NCBI GenBank assembly: GCA_017540285.1
Contig: JAFYBI010000178.1
Span: 1-7,724, forward strand
Reading direction: 5' to 3'
Source of the DNA: Clostridia bacterium
GTDB lineage: Bacteria > Bacillota > Clostridia > Oscillospirales > CAG-272
DNA length: 7,724 nt
The notes beneath the pieces are model-generated. The model did no database searches. It had not been told where the DNA came from and was given only the letters and a program-made list of their open reading frames with translations. This document shows positions 1 to 5,750 of this stretch, piece by piece; positions within the stretch are counted from its first letter, which is position 1, and each line of letters begins with the position of its first letter. Both the position numbers and the translations under genes were made by a program.

Positions 1-649
1 CGCCGCCCCGCCCGATGATGAGCACGTCGGCGGAATCGGTCCGGTTGAAGTAGGCGAGCCCCGCGATGAGCTGCTCCGGCGCATCCGCTCCCTGCACGAG
101 CGCGGGATAGAGCTTGATCCCGGTCATGGGGAACCGCCGCCGGGTCACGTTGATGATGTCCCGGATCACCGCGCCCGTGGGGCTGGTGACGACCCCGATG
201 CGGGCGGGAATCTTCGGCAGCGGGCGCTTTCGGGCGGGCAAGAAAAGTCCCTCCGCCTCGAGCTTGTTTTTCAGCTGTTCAAAGGCGATCCAGAGCGCGC
301 CGACGCCGTCCGGCTCCATCGTGTCGCAGTAGAGCTGGTACACGCCGTCGCGCACGAACGCCGAGAGGCGCCCCCGCACCGTGACCTTCATGCCGTCCTC
401 CGGCAGGAATTTCAGGCGCGCGGCAGCCGAGCGGAACATGACGGCCCTGAGCTGGCTCGCCTCGTCCTTGAGGGTGAAATAACAGTGTCCCGAATAGTGG
501 TTTTTGAAATTGGAGATCTCGCCGCGGACCGTGAGGTTCTGGAGAGGCGCCGACGAATCGAGCATCCGCTTCACGAATTCGTTGAGCTGGCTCACCGTCA
601 GGGCGTCCGGCGTCCTCGCAGCGCGGGAGGAATAATAGATCTCAGCCAC
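1..649 (-). CDS. xseA: Exodeoxyribonuclease VII large subunit, N-terminal part (cut by window edge)
   Basis: XseA is the catalytic subunit of exonuclease VII, which with several copies of XseB degrades single-stranded DNA from both ends in the cytoplasm. The first 216 residues are visible, about half of a usual 400-450 residue protein. Residues 15-110 fit the N-terminal OB-fold, with LTVRGEISNF at 39-48, GHCYFTLKDE at 54-63 and RAVMF at 68-72. The catalytic domain begins with GVVTSPTGAVIRDI at 152-165 and breaks off in VLIIGRGG at 209-216, just before the family's usual GGS.EDL continuation. I chose the GTG start because AGGAGG lies nine bases upstream and because it places the start eight bases inside the preceding gene, which is typical of a coupled operon. 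xseB would be expected next, beyond the left edge. Identification is secure; the C-terminal half cannot be judged. Confidence 0.96.
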   Translation of the reverse strand, partial: MAEIYYSSRAARTPDALTVSQLNEFVKRMLDSSAPLQNLTVRGEISNFKNHYSGHCYFTLKDEASQLRAVMFRSAAARLKFLPEDGMKVTVRGRLSAFVRDGVYQLYCDTMEPDGVGALWIAFEQLKNKLEAEGLFLPARKRPLPKIPARIGVVTSPTGAVIRDIINVTRRRFPMTGIKLYPALVQGADAPEQLIAGLAYFNRTDSADVLIIGRGG

Positions 650-1610
650 GGCGCATCGCCTCCTGTGTCAGCCACGCGACCCCGGCCGCGTTGTCCGAGG
701 AATAGGCCGCGTCGGCAAACATGCCGTATTTCCCGAGGGTACGGCGCACGGTCTCGGAACTCATGACGCCGCCCGCGTAGATCACCGGGAGACGGCCGTA
801 CCGCTCAAAGGCGCCCTGCGTCATTTTGGCGAGCGTTTCGGCGACGGAGGCGAGCACGAACAGCGATACCGCCGCCCGGTCCCCGGTTTCCCGCCAGAGC
901 GCGGCCGCCCGGTTTTCGAGCCCGGAGAGATTGCAGCGGAGCCCGTCGACCGAAACCGCCGCGCGGACAGGCTTTTTCCCCTCTTCCAGAGCTGCTTCGG
1001 CGGCGCGGTCCAGAGAAGGTCCCGCGGGAAAGGGGAATCCCATCATCACCCCGGCGCGGTCGACCGCCTGACCTGCGTTGATGTCCTTCGATCCGCCGAT
1101 CTGTTCGATCGAGAAGATCCTTTCGCCGTCAGGCTTCACGAGCAGGAGATCCGTGGTCCCGCCGGAGACGTGGAACGCGAGAAACGGCTCCGCGAGCAGC
1201 GCGTCCCGGTCGGCAGCCTCGTTCCGGCAGGCGGAGGTCAGCGCCGCCATGACATGCCCGGCCTGATGCGAAAACCTCAGAAGCGGCACGCCGAGCGCAC
1301 GGGCGGTCATTTCCGCCGCCGAAACGCCCGCGAGAAAGCACGGCATATACGAGCCCTCCGCGTCGCGCGGGGTTTCCGACACGCCGACGGCGGTGAGGGG
1401 ATCGTCCGGATGCGCCGCGAGGACTTCCCCGACCATCCGCGCGGCTTCGGGAAGTCCGCGGACGTGATGAAAGACCGCGTCGCTCTGCCGGAGCCCGCGT
1501 TCGCCTTCCTTCACGGGCAGGGGGATCTTCGCGTTGAGGAGCGCGTCCCCGTCCCGGGAGATCAGAGCGGCAGAGGTCGTGTAGTTGCTCGTGTCGATCC
1601 CGAGGATCAT
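642..1610 (-). CDS. Kae1/TsaD-family paralog (peptidase M22-like), probably not the canonical t6A synthase
   Basis: The protein (322 residues; TsaD is usually about 340) has the ASKHA-fold layout of Kae1/TsaD: GIDTSNYTTSAAL at 4-16 (phosphate loop region), HQAGH at 115-119, HVSGGTTDLL at 147-156, INAGQAVDRAG at 177-187, YAGGVMSSETVR at 278-289 and YSSDNAAGVAWL at 303-314. The probable metal ligands H115, H119 and D306 are kept. Two signatures of true TsaD are not: the SCDET loop reads S8-N9-Y10-T11-T12, losing the acidic pair, and HxEGH has alanine in place of glutamate. TsaD makes N6-threonylcarbamoyladenosine at tRNA A37 with TsaB and TsaE; whether this paralog does so is doubtful. From memory, a stand-alone Kae1-like gene near nusB and xseA recurs in clostridia with no settled function. 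ATG overlaps the nusB stop as ATGA; only a weak GGGGG precedes it, so translation is probably coupled to nusB. Confidence 0.85.
   Translation of the reverse strand: MILGIDTSNYTTSAALISRDGDALLNAKIPLPVKEGERGLRQSDAVFHHVRGLPEAARMVGEVLAAHPDDPLTAVGVSETPRDAEGSYMPCFLAGVSAAEMTARALGVPLLRFSHQAGHVMAALTSACRNEAADRDALLAEPFLAFHVSGGTTDLLLVKPDGERIFSIEQIGGSKDINAGQAVDRAGVMMGFPFPAGPSLDRAAEAALEEGKKPVRAAVSVDGLRCNLSGLENRAAALWRETGDRAAVSLFVLASVAETLAKMTQGAFERYGRLPVIYAGGVMSSETVRRTLGKYGMFADAAYSSDNAAGVAWLTQEAMRRG
659..664 (-). promoter_or_regulatory. Ribosome binding site deciding the xseA GTG start
   Basis: A full AGGAGG on the minus strand sits nine bases before the GTG at 649 and inside the last codons of the upstream Kae1-like gene. 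No ATG in the xseA frame is placed as well, so this site fixes the non-ATG start and implies that ribosomes finishing the upstream gene can reinitiate here. Confidence 0.8.
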
Positions 1611-2032
1611 GATTCGATGAGCCCCCGTTCGCGCGCGATTTTGTTCAGGATCCCGTTGACGAACTTCGGCGCGCTGTCCTCGTCATAGAGCTTGATGATC
1701 TCGAGCGCTTCGTTGATCGCGACCTTCGGCGGCACATCGGCCTCGGTCATCTCGTACACCGCCATGCGGAGCACGGAACGGGTCGAGGTGGACATGCGCG
1801 AAAGCTTCCAGTTCTCGCTCGTGCTCTCGATTTCGCCGTCCAGCGCCGGAAGGGTGCGGCATACGCCGAGAAAGACCTCTCTGACATAGTCCGCCGCGGG
1901 CTCCTCGGTGATGTCGATAAACGTGTCGTAAAAAGCTTCGGGATCGGTATCCCGGTCAAATTCCCTGGCAAAGAGGAGCTTGAAGATCAATTCCCGGCAG
2001 GCGTGTCGGGAGAGTTTTTTGTTGTCAGACAT
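1607..2032 (-). CDS. nusB: Transcription antitermination factor NusB
   Basis: NusB is a small all-helical cytoplasmic protein that, with S10 (NusE), binds boxA RNA and helps RNA polymerase read through rRNA operons. The 141-residue length is normal. Family segments are seen in order: SRHACRELIFKLLF at 8-21 in helix 1, a variable acidic middle, NWKLSRMSTSTRSVLRMAVYEM near 74-95, VAINEALEI at 104-112 and KFVNGILNKI at 123-132. The ATG has GGAG six bases upstream. It is the first gene after a perfect-consensus promoter and a short leader of roughly 45 bases, and overlaps the next gene by 4 bp. The pairing with xseA downstream is a common order in Bacillota. Nothing appears truncated. Confidence 0.96.
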   Translation of the reverse strand: MSDNKKLSRHACRELIFKLLFAREFDRDTDPEAFYDTFIDITEEPAADYVREVFLGVCRTLPALDGEIESTSENWKLSRMSTSTRSVLRMAVYEMTEADVPPKVAINEALEIIKLYDEDSAPKFVNGILNKIARERGLIES

Positions 2033-2052
2033 GGTGCACTCCGTACAGTTCC

Positions 2053-2074
2053 GTCCCGGGATCGCCTCCCGGAC
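2053..2074 (-). promoter_or_regulatory. Stem-loop in the nusB leader
   Basis: On the minus strand GTCCGGGA and TCCCGGGAC can pair over eight base pairs with one bulged base, closing a five-base loop. The hairpin starts within about five bases of the transcription start predicted from the promoter and ends well before the nusB Shine-Dalgarno, which it leaves free. No T-run follows, so it is not a terminator. It may protect the 5' end of the mRNA; that role is inference. Confidence 0.5.
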
Positions 2075-2098
2075 AATTCCTGTATATTATACTATAAT
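2070..2098 (+). promoter_or_regulatory. Candidate divergent promoter for the membrane protein-trmO operon
   Basis: On the plus strand CGGACA at 2070-2075 and TATAAT at 2093-2098 are 17 bases apart: a perfect -10 with a 4/6 -35. It is interlocked with the nusB promoter, the two -10 boxes being separated by one base pair. It would give a leader of about 165 bases. A competing candidate is the extended -10 TGGTAGGAT at 2230-2238, about 30 bases before the start codon, but that lacks a recognisable -35. I cannot tell which one is used. Confidence 0.45.
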
Positions 2099-2114
2099 TA
2101 TTCGTTCCTGTCAA
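2086..2114 (-). promoter_or_regulatory. Consensus sigma-A promoter of the nusB operon
   Basis: TTGACA at 2109-2114 and TATAAT at 2086-2091 on the minus strand are separated by exactly 17 bases; both hexamers match the housekeeping consensus in full. The site lies in an AT-rich island in otherwise GC-rich sequence. Transcription should start near 2079, giving a leader of about 46 bases. It predicts strong constitutive expression of nusB, the Kae1-like gene and xseA. Confidence 0.9.
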
Positions 2115-2258
2115 TCGATATTCATTCATTTATGGGTAGAATTTTATGCATGATCCGCGCTTTCCTCCCCGCCGCCCGCGCAAATTTACGGTGTGTTCTC
2201 GCCCGCTCCAAGAAAATTTCATGTTTGCGTGGTAGGATGGTGTCAACAAACCCGAACC

Positions 2259-2264
2259 GGGAGG
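2259..2264 (+). promoter_or_regulatory. Ribosome binding site deciding the start of the small membrane protein
   Basis: GGGAGG ends five bases before the ATG at 2270. The reading frame stays open far upstream, with in-frame ATGs at 2133, 2151 and 2237, but none has a well-placed Shine-Dalgarno, and the upstream residues would put a basic, non-conserved-looking stretch before the first membrane helix. The ATG at 2270 is therefore preferred. Confidence 0.8.
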
Positions 2265-2269
2265 CCGTC

Positions 2270-2752
2270 ATGAAATTCCTCTCCGCCGCGCGCCGCACGC
2301 TCACCGGCGCCTGCGTCTTCTACACCGTTCTCATCACCGCCGCGTACTTCCTCGGAACGTCCGTCAACGCCGCATGGCTCCCCACCGCGCCGACGGTCGT
2401 CTCGCTGCTCGTCTTTTCGCTCTGGCTCGGCCTTTCCCGGGAATTCCTCTCGTCGGACCTTCTGACCGCGCCGATCCGGGTGGTTCTGCATTTTCTCGTG
2501 ACGTTTCTCGTCTATTTCCTGACGTTCCTCACGCTGGGCGGGTATCTGAAAAACGGCGGTTCCCTCTTCACGGCCGCCGCGGTCTACGTCTTTGTCTACG
2601 CCGTCTGCGCGGTCGTCGTGCTGCTCTGGCGGTGGCTGACGGCGGAAGCGGCCTCAAAAGCGAAGCCGTACAAATCCCTCTTCGCCGCGCGGGAGGGGGA
2701 CGAGCATTACACGCCGCAGTTCGGGGATGACCGGAAGGAGGGGCGGAAATGA
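2270..2752 (+). CDS. Small four-helix membrane protein of unknown function (possibly DUF3021-like)
   Basis: I do not recognise this 160-residue protein with certainty. It has four likely membrane helices, at about 11-30, 38-56, 68-90 and 98-121, a positively charged N-terminus (R8, R9) that suggests a cytosolic start, and a polar charged C-terminal tail of about 35 residues (from 125) that should also be cytosolic. The third helix contains an arginine and a histidine (IRVVLHFLVTFLVYFL). Size and layout resemble DUF3021-type four-helix proteins, which is only a visual impression. Its stop codon overlaps the ATG of trmO in ATGA, so the two are co-translated, but TrmO is a soluble tRNA methyltransferase and no functional link is obvious. 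No signal peptidase site is evident. Confidence 0.75.
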   Translation: MKFLSAARRTLTGACVFYTVLITAAYFLGTSVNAAWLPTAPTVVSLLVFSLWLGLSREFLSSDLLTAPIRVVLHFLVTFLVYFLTFLTLGGYLKNGGSLFTAAAVYVFVYAVCAVVVLLWRWLTAEAASKAKPYKSLFAAREGDEHYTPQFGDDRKEGRK

Positions 2753-3459
2753 CGTCCCTCTCCGTCATCGCGCGCGTCCGCACGGATTTCCCGGAGAAAT
2801 TCGGGCTGCCCAGGCAGAGCGGCATCGTCCCGGCGCTCACGGGGACCGTCGTGTTCGAGGAGGCATACCGCGTGCCGGACGCTCTGCGCGGGATCGAAGG
2901 ATTCTCGCATCTCTGGCTCCTCTGGGGCTTCTCGGAAGGCTTTTCCTCACAGAACGAGCCGAAGCCCTGGTCGCCGACGGTCCGTCCGCCCCGCCTCGGC
3001 GGCAACGCGAGAATGGGCGTTTTCGCGACACGCTCGCCGAACCGCCCCAACCCGATCGGACTTTCGGTCGTGCGGCTCCTCTCCGTCGAGCGCGATCCCG
3101 CGCTGGGACCGGTTTTGAAGGTCGCGGGGATCGATATGACGGACGGGACGCCGGTCTACGACATCAAGCCGTACCTGCCCTTCGCCGACGCGATCCCGGA
3201 CGCGGTCGGGGGTTACGCGGACGCCCTCGACGGGGACCGGCTGACGGTGGAGGACCCGGACAACCTGCTCGCCCTCCTGCCCGAGGAGAAGCGCGCGCCG
3301 CTCACGGCAGTCCTGCGAGGCGATCCCCGGCCGTCGTACCGCGGCAGACCGGGCGGCGGGGAGGACGAGCGGGAATACGGCTTTCCCTACGCGGGGTATG
3401 AGATCCTGTTCCGCGTGACGGGAGGGACTCTCACGTTGTGCGGGATCAAAAAGAAATGA
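2749..3459 (+). CDS. trmO: tRNA (N6-threonylcarbamoyladenosine(37)-N6)-methyltransferase TrmO
   Basis: TrmO (formerly YaeB/TsaA) uses S-adenosylmethionine to methylate t6A37, giving m6t6A in threonine tRNAs and tuning decoding. The protein is 236 residues, matching E. coli TrmO (235). Seen in order: ARVRTDFPEKFGLPRQSG at 8-25, GFSHLWLLWGF at 51-61, RPPRLGGN at 79-86, GVFATRSPNRPNPIGLSVV at 90-108 (the family signature), GIDMTDGTPVYDIKPYLPF at 127-145, and the C-terminal pair DPRPSY at 192-197 and YGFPYAGYEILFRV at 210-223. Both the N-terminal beta-barrel and the small C-terminal domain are complete. The ATG has AGGAGG seven bases upstream and overlaps the stop of the membrane protein by 4 bp. 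Its stop codon lies in the left arm of the following terminator. No damage is visible. Confidence 0.95.
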   Translation: MTSLSVIARVRTDFPEKFGLPRQSGIVPALTGTVVFEEAYRVPDALRGIEGFSHLWLLWGFSEGFSSQNEPKPWSPTVRPPRLGGNARMGVFATRSPNRPNPIGLSVVRLLSVERDPALGPVLKVAGIDMTDGTPVYDIKPYLPFADAIPDAVGGYADALDGDRLTVEDPDNLLALLPEEKRAPLTAVLRGDPRPSYRGRPGGGEDEREYGFPYAGYEILFRVTGGTLTLCGIKKK

Positions 3460-3490
3460 CGCGGAGCCGAGGCTCTCGCGTCATCTTTTT
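3448..3490. terminator. Bidirectional intrinsic terminator between trmO and the phosphodiesterase gene
   Basis: ATGACGCG (3456-3463) plus GAGC pairs with GCTC plus CGCGTCAT (3477-3484) around a CGAG tetraloop, with a single bulged T. It is flanked by AAAAAGAA on the left and CTTTTT on the right, so it presents a T-run in both directions. The stem begins at the trmO stop codon. It serves trmO on plus and the gene ending at 3506 on minus. Confidence 0.9.
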
Positions 3491-3505
3491 GATGGATCCG
3501 CGCCT

Positions 3506-4228
3506 TTATTCGAGGATGTTGCTCGTGATGTAATCGACGCCCCAGGAGATCAGCATCGCCGCCTTTTCGGGATCGTCCACGGTCCAGCAGTTGACCTCGA
3601 TCCCGCGGTCGTGGCATGCCTTCACGCGCTCCTCCGTCAAGGCAGTCCACGCAATGTCGAGGTCCATTCTGCGCTCCGCGAGCATCTGCGGGTAGTCGTC
3701 GTTCCAGCTGCCCGCGAGGAACTGGCACTTCTGGTCCGGCTTCACGTTCCGCACGAGATCGAGGTTCGCGATGTTGAACGCAATGAACGTCGTGTTCTCG
3801 AGATACCCGTCGAAGATCGCGAGGATCTGGCGGATCTCGTCTTCCGTGAAGTTCGATTTCAGCTCCGGCACGCAGTGCTTGCCGTATTTCTCGCAGATCT
3901 TGCGGTATTCCGCGGGCGTCGCGAGCCGGATCTCCGCGCGGTCGCTCTTTCCGTCCGTGTCGCGCAGCGTCAGGGCGCGCAGCTGTGCGAAGGTCGATTT
4001 CTCGATCACGAGATCGACGTCGCAGATACGTCCCGTCCTGCCGTCGTGGTTGCACATGAATTGACGGTCGATCGTGCGCCAGATATCCGTCTCCACACCG
4101 AAATGCGTGCGGTTCCCGGCGGCGATGAACGCGGCGGCGGTGTTCTCGCATTCGAGTCCGCTCACCCCGCGGTGCGCGACCATGAGGGTCTTTCCCTTTT
4201 CGGGGATCTTGATGGTGTCTTTTCTCAT
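3506..4228 (-). CDS. Glycerophosphodiester phosphodiesterase (GDPD family), cytoplasmic
   Basis: GDPD enzymes hydrolyse deacylated phospholipids to glycerol 3-phosphate and an alcohol, using a divalent metal in a TIM barrel. The 240-residue protein shows AHRG with H19 and R20, CENT at 27-30 (the PENT motif with Cys for Pro), ETD at 46-48, NHDG with H61, and PELKS at 121-125 with E122 and K124. H19, E46, D48, H61 and E122 fit the usual catalytic and metal set. The C-terminus has CWTVDDPEKAAML at 214-226 and GVDYITSN at 230-237, the barrel's last strands. There is no signal peptide or membrane segment, unlike secreted GlpQ, so a cytosolic role in lipid turnover is likely; exact substrate is unknown. 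The ATG has AGGAG six bases upstream. It is a monocistronic unit with its own promoter and terminators on both sides. Confidence 0.92.
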   Translation of the reverse strand: MRKDTIKIPEKGKTLMVAHRGVSGLECENTAAAFIAAGNRTHFGVETDIWRTIDRQFMCNHDGRTGRICDVDLVIEKSTFAQLRALTLRDTDGKSDRAEIRLATPAEYRKICEKYGKHCVPELKSNFTEDEIRQILAIFDGYLENTTFIAFNIANLDLVRNVKPDQKCQFLAGSWNDDYPQMLAERRMDLDIAWTALTEERVKACHDRGIEVNCWTVDDPEKAAMLISWGVDYITSNILE

Positions 4229-4245
4229 CGGTATCTCCTTCGCTC

Positions 4246-4269
4246 GGCGGCGTCATGCCGCCTTTTTTT
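4246..4269 (+). terminator. Terminator-like hairpin in the phosphodiesterase leader, oriented to the plus strand
   Basis: On the plus strand GGCGGC, a five-base loop, GCCGCC and seven Ts form a textbook intrinsic terminator. No plus-strand gene precedes it after the terminator at 3490, so it would only stop antisense transcripts. On the minus strand the same sequence is a leader stem-loop preceded by seven As and ending six bases before the AGGAG of the phosphodiesterase gene. The structure is clear; its purpose is not. Confidence 0.5.
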
Positions 4270-4280
4270 CGTTCGTGTCC

Positions 4281-4309
4281 ATCATAGCACAAACAGGTCC
4301 TTTTGTCCA
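4281..4309 (-). promoter_or_regulatory. Sigma-A promoter of the phosphodiesterase gene
   Basis: TGGACA at 4304-4309 and TATGAT at 4281-4286 on the minus strand are 17 bases apart, each one mismatch from consensus, and the -10 is extended (TGCTATGAT). The start of transcription should be near 4274, giving a leader of about 46 bases that contains the hairpin at 4246-4262. It lies just beyond the terminator of the secA operon, so this gene is an independent unit. Confidence 0.85.
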
Positions 4310-4320
4310 GAGGATCGGCG

Positions 4321-4357
4321 AAAAAACCGGGCTCCCCTTCCAAGAGGAACCCGGTTT
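4321..4357 (-). terminator. Intrinsic terminator of the secA-membrane protein operon
   Basis: On the minus strand AAACCGGG (from 4357) pairs with CCCGGTTT (to 4324), extended after one mismatch by three further pairs around a ten-base loop, and is followed by a T-run of six, three of which are in the stem. It begins four bases after the stop codon of the last gene in the operon. Confidence 0.85.
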
Positions 4358-4360
4358 CGT

Positions 4361-5725
4361 TCAGCTCATTTCGATTTCCTTGTCGTAAAGGATGCTGTCG
4401 ATCACGCTCATCGCATAGATCGCGTAGGCGACGTAGACGATCGTCACCGCCGTGCAGATCACCAGCACCGCCGGAAGGTTCACGAGCAGATATCGGAAGG
4501 CGCAGCACATGACGTCGTGGATGATCGCGAGGACGGAGAGGAGCAGGAGCTTGCCGCCGATCGTGTTGTACGTCTCGAGGTCGCGGTTGCGCTTCGAGTA
4601 CATCGCGTTGTCCGTCTGGATGCCGGAGATCTCGAGGTGCGCCTTCACCGCCTTCATCAGGGCGGCGAGGAAGAAGAGCACCGACGCCAGCGCCAGCACG
4701 TGCTCGACCGTTTCGAGCATCGCGATGCGGTAGTACCGCGTGTAGGCCTCCGTGACCCTGAGCGTCGCCTCCGGGCTGTAATCCGAGAAGTACCGGATCT
4801 CGAGGATCATGTTGAAGATCGAGAGCACGGCGCGGGCAGCGGCAAGGATGATCGTGATCATCGCGCCTTTTTCGTATCTCGCGACGATCACCGCCGCGGC
4901 GATCAGGAGTCCCGAAGCGATCGCTCCGACGAGGACGTTGACGTTGTCGAGCGTGAAGAGGAAGGACGCGAGCGCGGACGCGCCGAAGAGCATCAGGGCG
5001 ATCTTCATGCGCTTGGCGATGAAGAACGTCGTCTTCGGCAGGATGTCCCGCTCATATTTGCGCGTGAGCGCTTCGATGAAGGGCTTGTCCCTGCGGACGG
5101 GGCCGAAGAAGCGCACGATCTTCACGATATAGATCACGGCGAAGATCATCGTCACCGTGCCGAAGAGGATGTAAAGCAGCGGCTTGAAGGTCGTCATCCG
5201 CACGATGCGGGCGTCGACCGTGCCGATGTTGTCGTACATCTGAAGCTCGGTCAGCTCGGGAATGAGCGTCGCGGCGATGCGGAAGAGATAGAAGAAGATG
5301 AGGTAGCGCTTCGTCGCGGCGGCCGTTTCCACCGTTCTCGTCTTCCCGCCGCGCACGGTCTCCCGCTTCGCGTAAACGGCCGTTCCGCCGTACCACAGCG
5401 CGGCGAAGGACAGGCCCTCGAAGAGGTTCGAGACCGCCGGAACGAAGAGGAAGCCCTCGATCAGGCCGAAGACGAACGCGAGAAGCACGTCCGCCGATCC
5501 GCTCGCATACGGCAGGATCACAATGGAGAAGAGCTTCGCCACCTCCACGAAGGCCAACTTCAGAAAGGTCTGCCGCGCCTCCTCGATCTTGCCGATGAAG
5601 CAGGACATTTTCGTCAGGCCGGCCACGATGAGAAAGAAGCCCACCGCGTCCGGGATGATGTCCACCACGATGACCACCGGGTTGAAGAGCAGTATCAGCC
5701 CGGCCATCACCAATCCGATTCCCAT
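4361..5725 (-). CDS. Large polytopic membrane protein of unknown function
   Basis: I do not recognise this 454-residue protein. It has about 12 to 13 hydrophobic segments, near residues 1-21, 22-38, 56-74, 78-99, 102-119, 140-158, 181-205, 240-259, 262-283, 287-309, 338-360, 391-414 and 417-441, joined by short loops, the longest polar ones near 120-140, 206-239 and 362-390. The N-terminus has FNP, then VDIIPDAVGFFLIVAGL (21-37), resembling a pattern I associate with uncharacterised Bacillota membrane proteins. No ATP-binding, protease or transporter signature is visible. I chose the ATG at 5725 over the one at 5746 because AGGAGG lies six bases before it, while the upstream ATG has no good site. 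It is the last gene of the operon, 25 bp after another membrane protein and before a terminator. Confidence 0.8.
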   Translation of the reverse strand: MGIGLVMAGLILLFNPVVIVVDIIPDAVGFFLIVAGLTKMSCFIGKIEEARQTFLKLAFVEVAKLFSIVILPYASGSADVLLAFVFGLIEGFLFVPAVSNLFEGLSFAALWYGGTAVYAKRETVRGGKTRTVETAAATKRYLIFFYLFRIAATLIPELTELQMYDNIGTVDARIVRMTTFKPLLYILFGTVTMIFAVIYIVKIVRFFGPVRRDKPFIEALTRKYERDILPKTTFFIAKRMKIALMLFGASALASFLFTLDNVNVLVGAIASGLLIAAAVIVARYEKGAMITIILAAARAVLSIFNMILEIRYFSDYSPEATLRVTEAYTRYYRIAMLETVEHVLALASVLFFLAALMKAVKAHLEISGIQTDNAMYSKRNRDLETYNTIGGKLLLLSVLAIIHDVMCCAFRYLLVNLPAVLVICTAVTIVYVAYAIYAMSVIDSILYDKEIEMS

Positions 5726-5731
5726 AAAGGT

Positions 5732-5737
5732 CCTCCT
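5732..5737 (-). promoter_or_regulatory. Ribosome binding site deciding the start of the large membrane protein
   Basis: AGGAGG on the minus strand lies six bases before the ATG at 5725. It falls inside the seven codons that a start at 5746 would add, where those codons would read as an Arg-rich stretch. An optimal site here makes the shorter protein the better model. Confidence 0.8.
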
Positions 5738-5750
5738 TCCGTCCATTCCG

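Noticed and set aside
2111..2140. Short ATTC repeats and AT-rich stretch considered as a possible operator or origin element
   Set aside because: Too short and imperfect; the AT-richness is explained by the promoter region.
2003..2269. N-terminal extension of the small membrane protein back to 2003
   Set aside because: It would cross the nusB start and both promoters and has no suitable ribosome binding site; the ATG at 2270 has one.
2105..2269. Possible riboswitch or leader in the 165-base stretch before the membrane protein gene
   Set aside because: I found no terminator/antiterminator pair or recognisable aptamer core, and the upstream start of transcription is itself uncertain.
3506..3530. 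Phosphodiesterase C-terminus ends TSNILE where the usual family ending is TDxP, suggesting truncation
   Set aside because: Length is normal, the last barrel strand is present, and from memory similar endings occur in clostridial GDPD proteins.
3387..4508. Minus-strand open frame of 373 codons overlapping the phosphodiesterase in another frame
   Set aside because: It runs through two terminators and a promoter, while the 240-residue frame holds all the GDPD motifs.
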